A DNA stretch of 64,000 bases from Phoronis australis (taxonomy: Eukaryota; Phoronida; Phoronidae). A program made the translations under genes and the position numbers. Shown here piece by piece: positions 11,430 to 20,720 of the stretch; position 1 is the first letter of the stretch; every line of letters begins with the position of its first letter. Under the pieces are notes generated by a model that saw nothing but the letters and a program-made list of their open reading frames with translations, did no database searches and was not told the DNA's origin. The stretch covers positions 96,280 to 160,279 of the forward strand of contig NMRA01000165.1 of the NCBI GenBank assembly GCA_002633005.1, in the 5' to 3' direction.

Positions 11430-12389
11430 ATGGCGTGCCCTTCAGTTCGTCTTCATAGCGGGTACAACATCCCAGCTGTAGGACTCGGAACGTCCCGTAA
11501 TACGACCGAAGAGATTCAGAAAGCTGTTTACCTCGCACTTCAGCTTGGATACAGACATTTGGATACGGCACACGTTTATCAAAATGGCGGTACTTTGGGC
11601 GCCGGGTTACGGACCGCTATAAGAGATGGCATTGTACAGAGAGACGAAGTGTTCATTACTGGCAAATTGTGGAATACTTTTCACAGATATAATGATGTAA
11701 AGGTTGGACTGCGGAAGGATCTTGATGAGATCGGAGTGGATTACTTCGATCTCTATCTCATACATTTCCCTATTGCGTTTGAGCGACTCGAGTCAGAAGT
11801 GGCGAGCCCCGTGGATTCTCATGGCAATGTACTGACCACAGACGTTGAGTTCACTGAGACCTGGGCGGCCCTGGAACAATGTGTCCGCGAGGGCTTGGTA
11901 CGATCCATAGGTCTATCTAACTTCAGTATTAGCCAGATTCAGCAAGTTTTAGACATGTGTACAATTCAGCCAGCTGTGTTGCAGTGCGAGGCGCATCCGT
12001 TTCTGCAGCAGACAGAACTTGTCAATTTTTGCAAGACACGCAAAATTGTCTTCACCGCCTACGCTCCCCTAGTCTCACCAGAGCGCATTAAGACACACGG
12101 CGTAGTCGGCCCGAGTGTATTTGACGACCCTGTACTGGCTGAATTGTCTCACAAGTACAAGAAGACAGTGGCACAGTTTGTACTCAAGTGGCTCATTCAA
12201 CGTGGAATCACCGTCATACCGAAAAGTGTCACTCCGAGTAGAATTGAAGAAAATTTTAATCTGTTTGATTTTGAAATATCGAACGAAGATATGGAGCGGG
12301 TAACTCAACTTGATGCCGGATTTCGAGCTGTCAATTTTCGTAATTTTCCGTCAGTTGCAAAGCATAAATTCAACCCGTTTAATGAATGA
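11430..12389 (+). CDS. Aldo-keto reductase family protein, intronless
   Basis: The 319-residue protein is a NADPH-dependent carbonyl reductase of the aldo-keto reductase fold, close in length to the AKR1-type enzymes (about 315-325). Starting at ATG 11430, the catalytic tetrad falls at Asp45, Tyr50, Lys79 and His112 (motifs LDTAHVYQN, ITGKLW, LIHFP), matching family spacing. GLSNF and the C-terminal IPKSVTPSRIEEN segment are the usual cofactor-binding region. The frame runs without introns, whereas animal genes of this family normally have several, so a retrocopy is possible, but no stop or frameshift is present. The substrate cannot be told; aldose reductase-like or anhydrofructose reductase-like activity are both possible. 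It lies isolated between two retroelements. Confidence 0.92.
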   Translation: MACPSVRLHSGYNIPAVGLGTSRNTTEEIQKAVYLALQLGYRHLDTAHVYQNGGTLGAGLRTAIRDGIVQRDEVFITGKLWNTFHRYNDVKVGLRKDLDEIGVDYFDLYLIHFPIAFERLESEVASPVDSHGNVLTTDVEFTETWAALEQCVREGLVRSIGLSNFSISQIQQVLDMCTIQPAVLQCEAHPFLQQTELVNFCKTRKIVFTAYAPLVSPERIKTHGVVGPSVFDDPVLAELSHKYKKTVAQFVLKWLIQRGITVIPKSVTPSRIEENFNLFDFEISNEDMERVTQLDAGFRAVNFRNFPSVAKHKFNPFNE

Positions 12390-14724
12390 CTTGGTAAAAG
12401 TCAAAACTTTCGGAGCGTTCACTAGGAGAAAATGTTGCCGGCCGTTTAGCACACATACGTGTGCAACTCGCCCTGTTTAGCCTGCTAAAAACAACGAGCC
12501 TTACTCTCTTAAAATTGATCTCGCAAGCCTCAACACTGGAATGAATGAGTCGCGATGACTTGGTATCGGTATATGGGTGCTAGAGTGCAACGATCTTACA
12601 TAGTGAGCGTTATCACGGCATTGTGGCATGAACCTCGCACTTGGGCTTACGCTTTGCATTCAATGACGCATTTTTATGCACATCTCAAGGAAAAGCTAAG
12701 AAGTTTTGAGCTGTAAACGCTGGTCCATGCACCCTTGGCAATATTTTCATTGGCTCATAGTAGTCTGAAGACATGTAGCTTTAATTTATTGTCGACTACA
12801 AGAAGAACTCAGTGAACTATCTGGATGATTGTACTTGTGATTGCAATGTGCCTGAGAAATTGCTTCTACTGATTTCTATTAGCATTATGTGCAGTCTTGT
12901 CGAATGGGTTATGGTTGAAGTTGTTATTATGTAATCACTGTTTTTGAAGGTGTTGCTATACCTTTATAGTAGTTAGGTTGTATAACCATGAGAATAGAAT
13001 TGTTATTATACTTGATTGCCTTTTAGGTCGTATCTCAAGTTTCATGCACTCGTTATACATCTGAATATACTGTGGAATTGTCGATTACTAGCTCCATGAT
13101 GAGGCTGATCCATTACTACAACATATGTCTATGTTAAATAAATATTTTCTCTCTTAGGTCTACTTGTCGCAGGTTAGTGACCTGTCGCTGCGCACTGAAT
13201 CAAATCACTTGCACCATGCTCGTCTTAATTAATAAGTTTACACTACTTTAGTAAACAGAACTTTTTTCATGGAGTAAATTAGATTTTAGGAACTAGATGG
13301 CCACCATTTCCAAAACAGTCCTTTGGTAGAGAACCACATGTAGTTGAGGTAGTTGGTCTCGGCGTTCTAGGTTAAGGTTATGTTGGACCCGAGAGAAGTG
13401 TTGAACTTGGTTACTTCATATATCAGATATAGTTGTTTGCATTCATAACAAACTTTCTTATAATACTACATGCTTTACACACGTTTCCGCCCAAAACGCT
13501 CATCCACTTTTGCAAAGGGGCTATCAATGTAAGATGAATTTTATGATTTTTTCTGAAAAACCAAAGGTTACACAATATAAAAAGAAATAATTTAGAACAT
13601 TGTGACAGCGCGTACGAGATTTCATCTAGAAAATTGAGTTAAAGTGAATTTTGGTCAGCATCTCATTTTTTTACAAGAATGCACTTTTGTCTTTTCTTTT
13701 TTTTTTGCTAATTTTGAATATGATCCAATCAATGACAGATTGGCATAAAGTAATATACAGGCTTTTTACTTCCAGAAAATATATCCTTATACTAAGTTGT
13801 GTTCGTAGCATATAGTTTTGTACATGTTCGGCTGAAAACACAGACTTGTATAAAAGGTCTTACAAAACTTTTCCTAGGAAGAATTTGAAGTTTTAAACTA
13901 GGTGCAGGGTTAGCTAGGGCCTCAACTAAAACTGGGAGGCCCTATCTATACTCCAATATCACGACCAGTGCTGGGTACGAAACTTTCTTTTCAATGCTGT
14001 AGTCCCGAGCAAAACGTCATAATTTGGTAGCCTCCTGATTACGGTAGAGTCGTAGCCCCGATACGGGAAGAACGAGACTTTACAGCAGTGGTCAAAAAGG
14101 GGGTCGATATGGACCGTCCTCACGCAGTCGATAAAAACCTTGCGGGGGTCGGTGACATTTCAGGGGGTCAATGTCAAACAGAAATGGAAAGCACAAGCAT
14201 TGAACCGGACCTGTAAGAGGAACATATTGATGTTTGCCGCTTGGAGTCAAGTCTTGTCGACTTCTGGACCAATTTGAATACCGCAATTTGAGTCCAGCCA
14301 TTTCTGCTGGTGTTTCCCTACGTGGTGATGTGGGAGTCACTCGATCAATATTTCATCGAAACTAACTAAACATGGAGGAGCGTGGTGACTCCAGACTGAA
14401 AACCGGCTAATCCTCAGGCAAATAACTATGCCATCTATAGTGGCCATTAGGGGCATCCTTCTCATTGACTTATGCTTGAATTAAAGTTGTATGTGAAGTA
14501 AAATTTATTGTTCATACCGTAACTGAAACCAGGGGGTCGACAGCAGACAAAAAAAGATCATTTAGGGTTCTACAGTCAGAAAGTTTACCTACACTACACT
14601 ATAAATCAAAAGGGATGCCCCAATGCTTACTACAAAAAAATCACCAGGCATAAATTATATATGGTTTTCCCTCAAATCCAAAAGTGAGGTATTTTTTTCA
14701 GCAAAAAATAATCTACTGTACATT
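12390..14724. other. Intergenic region downstream of the reductase
   Basis: It probably begins with the reductase 3' UTR; an AATAAA lies at 13137-13142, about 750 nt after the stop. The rest is AT-rich, with no recognisable gene. An 82-codon minus frame at 14092-14340 has no family features. The CATT at 14721-14724 is the left target duplication of element B. Confidence 0.5.
13137..13142 (+). terminator. Candidate polyadenylation signal of the reductase gene
   Basis: AATAAA lies on the coding strand about 750 nt downstream of the stop codon. It is supported by position only; transcript data would decide. Confidence 0.35.
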
Positions 14725-15545
14725 TGTGGTATATCAATGCGTGTTGTGGCCAACAGATGGCGCGCTCGTGGTAATAAATAAAAGAACACACGAATACCTT
14801 AACAATACAATACGTCTATTAATTTGCAGCGTTGTGATTTACAAACAATAGATTACATCGAATTGTGAGACTGACGACTGTTCAAATGAAACGATATATC
14901 GTTACAGGTGAAAGTATTAATCTACAGTGCCACCAGTTACCCGTAGCTGGGAGTAATATATTGGTCATAGCCCGTAGCTACCGCACACGTTAATGAAATA
15001 TAAGTCGGAACATGAACTGACCCTCTAAAACAATCACTAGACTGGTTCAAATTGACTAACAGGCTGAGACCACCGCCTGTATTAAGTGTTTATACCTTGA
15101 CTCTTCTATTCGACTTCACTAAACTGTTTTTCCTCGCCTTTGCTGTTGGCTCCTCCTAGACATCAGGTCTGGGTCTCATTCACGGTTTTCGTCTCGGTCT
15201 AGGTCTGGTCTGGGTCTTGTTCTCGGTCTGGGTTTTGGTCTGTCTCGGTCTTGGTCTAATTCTCCTTGATAGCCAATGTCTTAAATACTGTTCTAGCCGG
15301 CATCATATGATGGGCCCATCTCGTGACGGTTAAAGTCCCTGGTCAGAGTTTGCACGTGACACTTGCATAACAATTAATTAACTTGAATGGAACTTACCCA
15401 ACAAAATCAAATCAGCTGACTATTGAAACAATTCTTGCATAACACCTGTGATAATCTCTGCTACAGTCAAAGACATGATTGCAATGCACTTTTAATTTTC
15501 GGAAACCGTAATTAAATGCAGGGGTCCTAGCCTCATTATATTACA
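14725..15545 (-). repeat. 3' LTR of element B
   Basis: The 821-bp LTR runs TG...CA and begins, on the element strand, TGTAATATAATGAGG directly after the polypurine tract. It has no nested insertion and so provides the empty-site reference for both Kolobok-like copies. A 31-bp unit (CCCGTAGCT...) is present twice at 14940-14979 and following. It contains the GGTCT-rich tract. Confidence 0.92.
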
Positions 15546-15557
15546 CTCCCCCCTTTT
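15546..15557 (-). promoter_or_regulatory. Polypurine tract of element B
   Basis: On the element strand this reads AAAAGGGGGGAG and directly abuts the TG of the 3' LTR, the expected position of the plus-strand primer in reverse transcription. Confidence 0.88.
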
Positions 15558-15577
15558 GTACGTCCGCCACCACTACA

Positions 15578-16437
15578 CAGTGGCAGATCTAGGATATCAC
15601 AAGGGGGGCCCAACATTTTGTCCGGCTGTAAGCATTTACGCAAACCACGATTGTTGATGCGCGTAGCACCCAATGGGGGGAGGTCGGGAGGGGGGCAAAC
15701 CTCCCGCCCAGGAAATTTTTCTGTTTTTTCCTCTAAAAATCAAGTATTTTCCTTTATTTCTGATGTATTATCCAAGAAAAAAGGCAAAAAAAAAAAACAC
15801 GGAGAACGTGTCACACACGAAAAACTGTGAGTTCCACAGACTCGAACTCACAACCTGGCTATACCACTACACCACCACGATTTCACTAATAACTTCAAAC
15901 TAAGAGACCTACTTGTTTATGATCCACAGCGTTTGCGCGCGAAACCTACTTCTTTTTGTAATGTTTATTACACGTTTTATATTTTGTGCAATCGGTTCTT
16001 AACAAATTTGTTGTATTTGAAATAGTCTTCAAATGCCCAAAAGACCAAATCCGTTTTTCGTGTTGGCAATAATGACTTGATTGCTTTGGAAATCGTCTTA
16101 AGTGACGGTTTGACAAAGAGAGAATTAATGAGTTTCTGAGTGATTCACTAAGGCTTCGATTAAAATTCACATCTTACCAGCAGCTTCTGTTTTTTCATCG
16201 TCACTCAGGTTCCATTTTCTTTAAAAAATGAAGTAAATTTTCTTCATTGCACAGTGGAGCAGACGAGGGAAACGGAGTCGTAGTGCGCAGCGCCACTGCC
16301 GGTCGCCTGGGATATAGCGGGAGAGCCTACACTTAGCCATAGTTCCGTTACGAATGCGCCGTGTTTTTTTTTTTGCGGCAGCCAAGGGGGGGAGGGGGGC
16401 CGGGCCCACTGCCCCTCCCCCCCTAAATCCACCTATG
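15578..16437. mobile_element. Non-autonomous DNA element inserted beside the polypurine tract
   Basis: The ends are imperfect inverted repeats, CAGTGGCAGATCTAGG and (right, reverse complement) CATAGGTGGATTTAGG, 12 of 16 matching, each followed by a G-rich stretch. The 5-bp sequence CTACA flanks both sides (15573-15577, 16438-16442). The interior is low-complexity with no credible ORF; it includes a tRNA-like promoter remnant at about 15839-15874. The superfamily was not assigned. Confidence 0.6.
15839..15874 (-). repeat. tRNA-like A/B-box remnant
   Basis: On the minus strand TGGTGTAGTGG (A-box-like) precedes GTTCGAGTC (B-box-like). The spacing is about 27 nt start to start, too short for a functional tRNA gene, so this is a decayed tRNA-derived fragment or SINE head. 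Confidence 0.4.
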
Positions 16438-16561
16438 CTACAGGCATATGCCTGGTTCTCCCTTGTATTTCTATTTCAAGCGAGAAAATGTCAACCACGT
16501 CTGCCACACATTCCCTTCGGTCATAACGGACTTGGGCATATTGGGCGTCGCTCTACTTTGT

Positions 16562-16753
16562 TCAACCCCACGACTGTCTGTCGCACGACAGTCCCTTTAG
16601 AGTCTGGTTACCCCCGTATTGCACGCTCGCAAAATCTGCTAGCGACAACACAGTGGCGTCCGCCGTAGGGTCGACGCGGAAGACGATCCATTGCCCTTCC
16701 ACTGTTGCATCTAACCGGACAGCTGGTAACGTTTTGTACATCGGTTCGGGCAT
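16562..16753 (-). pseudogene. Small retropepsin-like frame downstream of env
   Basis: A 63-codon frame starting ATG at 16753 holds VEGQWIVFRVDPTADATVLS. The arrangement resembles the active-site strand of retroviral-type aspartic proteases, but the catalytic D-T/S-G triad reads D-P-T, so it could not be catalytic. It lies between the env-like gene and the 3' LTR, where a protease is not expected. It may be a fragment of another retroelement or an unrelated accessory ORF. Confidence 0.3.
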
Positions 16754-17019
16754 TTTTTTTCTGCAAAAGCTTCCTAAGTTCCTTTAGATATCGAAATAAT
16801 TGTCAATGTTAATAACCACCACCTTTCAGCCAACCACCCAGTATACTGTAGTCTCTAGTGCGAGGGTTGGTAGAATTACCAGTAATTGTCCGAAGTCACA
16901 CGGAGGTTTCTTCCAGGCCGTCTTCGGTTGCCAGATCCAAGTCAGGCTACATGCGTCGGATCAGTCGCTTCATCTCGATTGGCTTGCCATTCAGCTGAGC
17001 CGCTTTGGCGATGTGGTCG

Positions 17020-18831
17020 TCAGCACTGGGTTTCTCCCCAGCCAGTGACGTCTGTCGCCGGGGCATCGTTCGGCGCGAGCGCGTGTGCAAACGCCGGCGG
17101 TGCACCGGCAACTGGGCGCCTATCACTGGTTAACACAGGCTGATACTGTTTGAGCATGGCACGTGCAATTTTTTTACGTCTTAAGAAAACAATTAACCCC
17201 AAAGTCAAGACCAATGCTGCTATTCCTAGAGCGATATATACCCAAAATTCATTATCAGGGGTCCATGGTTTCGGGATTTCTAAGTCACGTAAATCAGTGA
17301 CTAGATAGTCTAATGGAATTAAGGGTAAATGAGCGAGGCGTGGCGGTATTTTTATCCTCACGTGTTTAGGAAAAGCGGCTATATAAGGAGACCACATTAT
17401 GAAGGATTCCTTCCGGATTCTCAAAACTCGAGCAAAACTATCTGGATGCTCGTATCTAGACTCTCTGTGAAAAGTTCCCAGGAGAGTCATAGTCGGGTGT
17501 GTGGCCTGGCACCCGTAATCAAAGTGTATCAAATTTACCCCAGTGTGCACTGTAATCGACTTGGTGCGGCTGTGGTTGCACAAAAGGGAAAATCTTGTAA
17601 TTTCAGGTATATGGTCGTTGGTAAAGCCGTGTTCGTTCTAATGAAAACGCGGCAGAACCTTTTGATAGCATCGTCAAACTTCATAAACAGAGCCACCACA
17701 CAATCTTTGCTCAACTTGACCGGGCGGAACGGTTGTCGGGTCTCACAAAAACTAAGTGACGAGCATGCCTCCATATTGGCGTAATCTATTAAAGCGTAGG
17801 ACATTCGTTCTGGGTTTATGGCTAACGCCTTCGCTTCCAATGAATACTTGGCTAAAATGTGAGAACGGTTGGAATAAGGGAAGGGAGCCGGCAGATTATG
17901 AATTTGAAATAATTCCATCCGTGCGTAAGTGTCAATCAACGATATTCGAAAAGTGACCAAAATTCGTCCATTTCCCCACGCAGTATGACAAGGGAGAGAT
18001 TTATAGTATTGGAACAACTCTGTGTCCGGATCAAAATGTAATTTTAAGTGGCGTGGAATATTAGTTCGTATATCCTTTAATATTCTGCGCTGGAGTGACT
18101 TGCCCCAGGGACACTATTCCTATTTGACTTTCGATGTGAGCTAAATAGCCCAAGGCTTTTTGTGCTGCCAATTCCAAGTGGTTTAAAGACAGATAAATCC
18201 TGTATTTCGTCGTTCAGCATATCAGTCACGTTATTAAGACGCTGCTCTATTTCATGTGTTGAAAGGATTAAGTCATTCAGGGTTTCACGGTTTCTGTTTA
18301 CTTCGCTTCTACTGGCTTTCATTACAGTTACCCATTTCAAGGCGTTAGTAACGATTCTTTTTTGATTCCTTACTATCATATCGATGGTTTCCCTAATACC
18401 GCTGACGTCTTCGTCAGTGGCTGTACCGAATAGCCAATGACTGATTTTTCCTATAGATGGTAAAACACTCCGTTTGCTTCTGTCATCGCGAGATTGGGCT
18501 AAAGTGTTATAGCCATCTAACAACTGGTCTATAGCTTCTTTCGTAAATCTGATATCGTCAATTTGTTTTCTCAGTCGGGTGTAATACCCCATGAAATTAG
18601 CAAGCGAAGTTTTTCCTCACTTGAGTGTGCGCATTGTAAGCACGGGCCTTCAATGTCCTGTGAGAACTGGAGCATGAAGTTAGAAAATTCGCTGAGGTCG
18701 ATGAAACTCGTCACCCACCAGTGTCCCCATGAACTATAAAATAAATTAATTTTCTCAAAAACTACCCCATTTTTGACAACAACGCATTGCACGATACCAG
18801 TCAATAATAGTACACCCGTCAAACGTTGCAT
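17020..18831 (-). pseudogene. Env-like gene, F-type fusion glycoprotein family, broken
   Basis: Minus-strand frames 18571-18831, 18077-18592, 17535-18017 and 17020-17583 follow each other. The first starts with ATG and a hydrophobic signal-peptide-like segment (MQRLTGVLLLTGIVQC). The second has a furin-type RSKR site at about 18470-18481 followed by a short segment with SHWLFG, as in the fusion subunit of baculovirus F and errantivirus Env. The last has a single hydrophobic span at about 17182-17247, then basic residues and a short cytoplasmic tail. At least three frame changes (near 18595, 18080-18180 and 17580) make it non-functional as it stands. In family members it mediates membrane fusion. 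Copy A's equivalent lies outside the window. Confidence 0.75.
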
Positions 18832-19079
18832 TTTCTCTGAAACAGCAATAAATCACTGAGTTAACATTAACTCGCTACTTATACAAATTAAGCAACTCGC
18901 TACTTGTACTACTTAAATTGCCGTGAACTGACTGGGATACCCTTAGATCATATACGTTACATATGAGTACCCATGGCTAAATTTCGTTTGGGTTACCAAT
19001 CCCGTCCTTAATATTCAAATATAAGTGTGCTAAAATATCTCAGTGGTTCTACTGAAAATACTCCTAAAGTGTTAGGTTC

Positions 19080-19622
19080 CTATCGACCATCCTTAAATGT
19101 TTCTAACATCATGCGGCATAACTTTAGGTACTCCGATGAGAGAGTTTGGGTCGTTTTTCTGCACTTCCGGCCTCTCCTTCGGTCCAAGCGCGTGACGACG
19201 TTCACGTCAATGGCGTCGTCATCCTGGACTGGTTCCACCGCGACGTCTGCATCCATCTCCTCTGACGGCATAGAGTGTTCGTCGTTTGGTTCTGAGAGGT
19301 CCGTCATCGGATCCGATTCGGCCGAGGCTTCGGGTCCGTCGTCTTCTGATGATGAGATCACCTTATCATTCATCTGAGGTGCTGGCTTCGTCTGAGCCAA
19401 CGTCTTCACTAGCCCCCTCTGTTGGAGCCTTTTTCGGAGTTCCGCTAAGGGTACATCAGAGTCATCGGAAGATGAATCCCTCTTCATTTGGCGGAAATGG
19501 TCCTGTAGACCTTGGTTTTGAGCAGCTTCTGTTTCGTCGTCAGACATGTCTCTGTCTTCGCTTGAACTAGGTGGAACGGCGTAGCGTGCCCTCCTTATCT
19601 GAGGGTAGTCGTCGTCCTTCAT
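19080..19622 (-). CDS. Copy B acidic, serine-rich pol tail (open)
   Basis: A 180-residue frame follows the integrase GPY/F-like region. It is rich in Ser, Asp and Glu (SSSED, DSSSDDSD, ISSSEDDG) and ends in a basic segment (DRRRGRKCRK). It has no recognised domain and is probably the C-terminal part of Pol rather than an independent protein; the frame's first Met is internal. Copy A has the same tail with one nonsense codon. It could contact chromatin or host proteins, as integrase tails do in other Metaviridae; this is inference. Confidence 0.6.
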   Translation of the reverse strand: MKDDDYPQIRRARYAVPPSSSEDRDMSDDETEAAQNQGLQDHFRQMKRDSSSDDSDVPLAELRKRLQQRGLVKTLAQTKPAPQMNDKVISSSEDDGPEASAESDPMTDLSEPNDEHSMPSEEMDADVAVEPVQDDDAIDVNVVTRLDRRRGRKCRKTTQTLSSEYLKLCRMMLETFKDGR

Positions 19623-20705
19623 CTTCCAGTCATCGACTTGTGACGTCTCAGGTTGTCTATGTGTGACTTGGTAACCGTCCCGTCCAACTGGTTCCTGATG
19701 ACGTACTTCTTGTCGGACTGTCGTTCCAATTTAAGATGCCCCAGTAACCGGTCCATCTGGGGTCTAGTTTGCTGGTTTTGGAATTATTTTTGAGTTAAAC
19801 AAGATCTCCAACTTCTAATTCAACTAAAACTCTGCCCTTATTCTCGACTGCTAGTCTTTTGTTCTGATGGTGCTTTATCACCCGATAAACTGTCCTAAAA
19901 ACTCTATGTTGGTTTTGTAGGATAATCTTATGTTCTTCCTCGCCCACGTATTTAGCATGTGGCCGCATTATATTATGCACAGGAAGTTTATGGTCTCTAC
20001 CGAACATAAGAAAATAACTGCTATACCTAGTATAATTGGTATGAAAATTCAAACATGACTCTACTTGACTGAGATAAACATCCCATTGTCCGGATTATGA
20101 CGGCATAATTTGCTCAAAACGTCACCAAGGACTTTGTGTGCTCGTTCAACTCGGCCATTTGATTTTGGATTGTAAAAGCTGGTTGTAACATGCCGAATGT
20201 TAAATGATTCCAATACGTCTTTCATTGTTTTGTTTATAAATTCGGAGCCAGTTGTCTGAGACCAAAATGTTCATTATACCAAATCTACAAAAGGTATCAG
20301 TGGTTAGGATTCGTGCGATTGTGGCGGCATTCTTATCCCGCATCGGATACAACAACGTGTAATTTGAAAACCAATCAGTCAGAGTCAAAATATATCGATT
20401 ACCACTGGGTAATGGTTTCATAGCGCCAACACAATCTATCGATACCTGTTGCCAAGGGCCGTTCACAACATTGGACGCCCCTAGCGGAGATTTAACTGCT
20501 CTCAGATTTCGGTCCTGGCATGTAACGCATTCTGAAACATACTTCTCAATGTCTTTAAACATTCTAGGCCAGAAATAACTATTTCTAGACGATTGATAGG
20601 TTCTATCTATCCCTGCATGTCCTAGGTGATCATGATATTGTTTGATGACTAGCGACTGTAAATGTTTGGGAACATACAGACGAATCTTAACGTCGCCATG
20701 TTCAT
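19623..20705 (-). pseudogene. Copy B integrase, broken
   Basis: The frame at 20200-20562 carries CVTC and the first catalytic Asp and ends after SDN, where the same extra base as in copy A shifts the frame. Downstream frames (19795-20052 and flanks) with the catalytic-Glu region contain further indels near 19640-19800 and 20080-20150. About 100 bp between RNase H and integrase present in copy A (about 1650-1760) are deleted near 20705. The encoded enzyme would have joined the element's DNA to the host genome; here it is inactive. Confidence 0.82.
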
Positions 20706-20720
20706 CAACTTAGGCATTTG

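Noticed and set aside
14092-14340. 82-codon minus-strand frame between the reductase and element B
   Set aside because: No domain, no start context support and no repeat or homologue in the window.
15839-15874. Functional tRNA gene on the minus strand
   Set aside because: A- and B-box-like sequences are too close together and no anticodon arm or acceptor stem can be formed.
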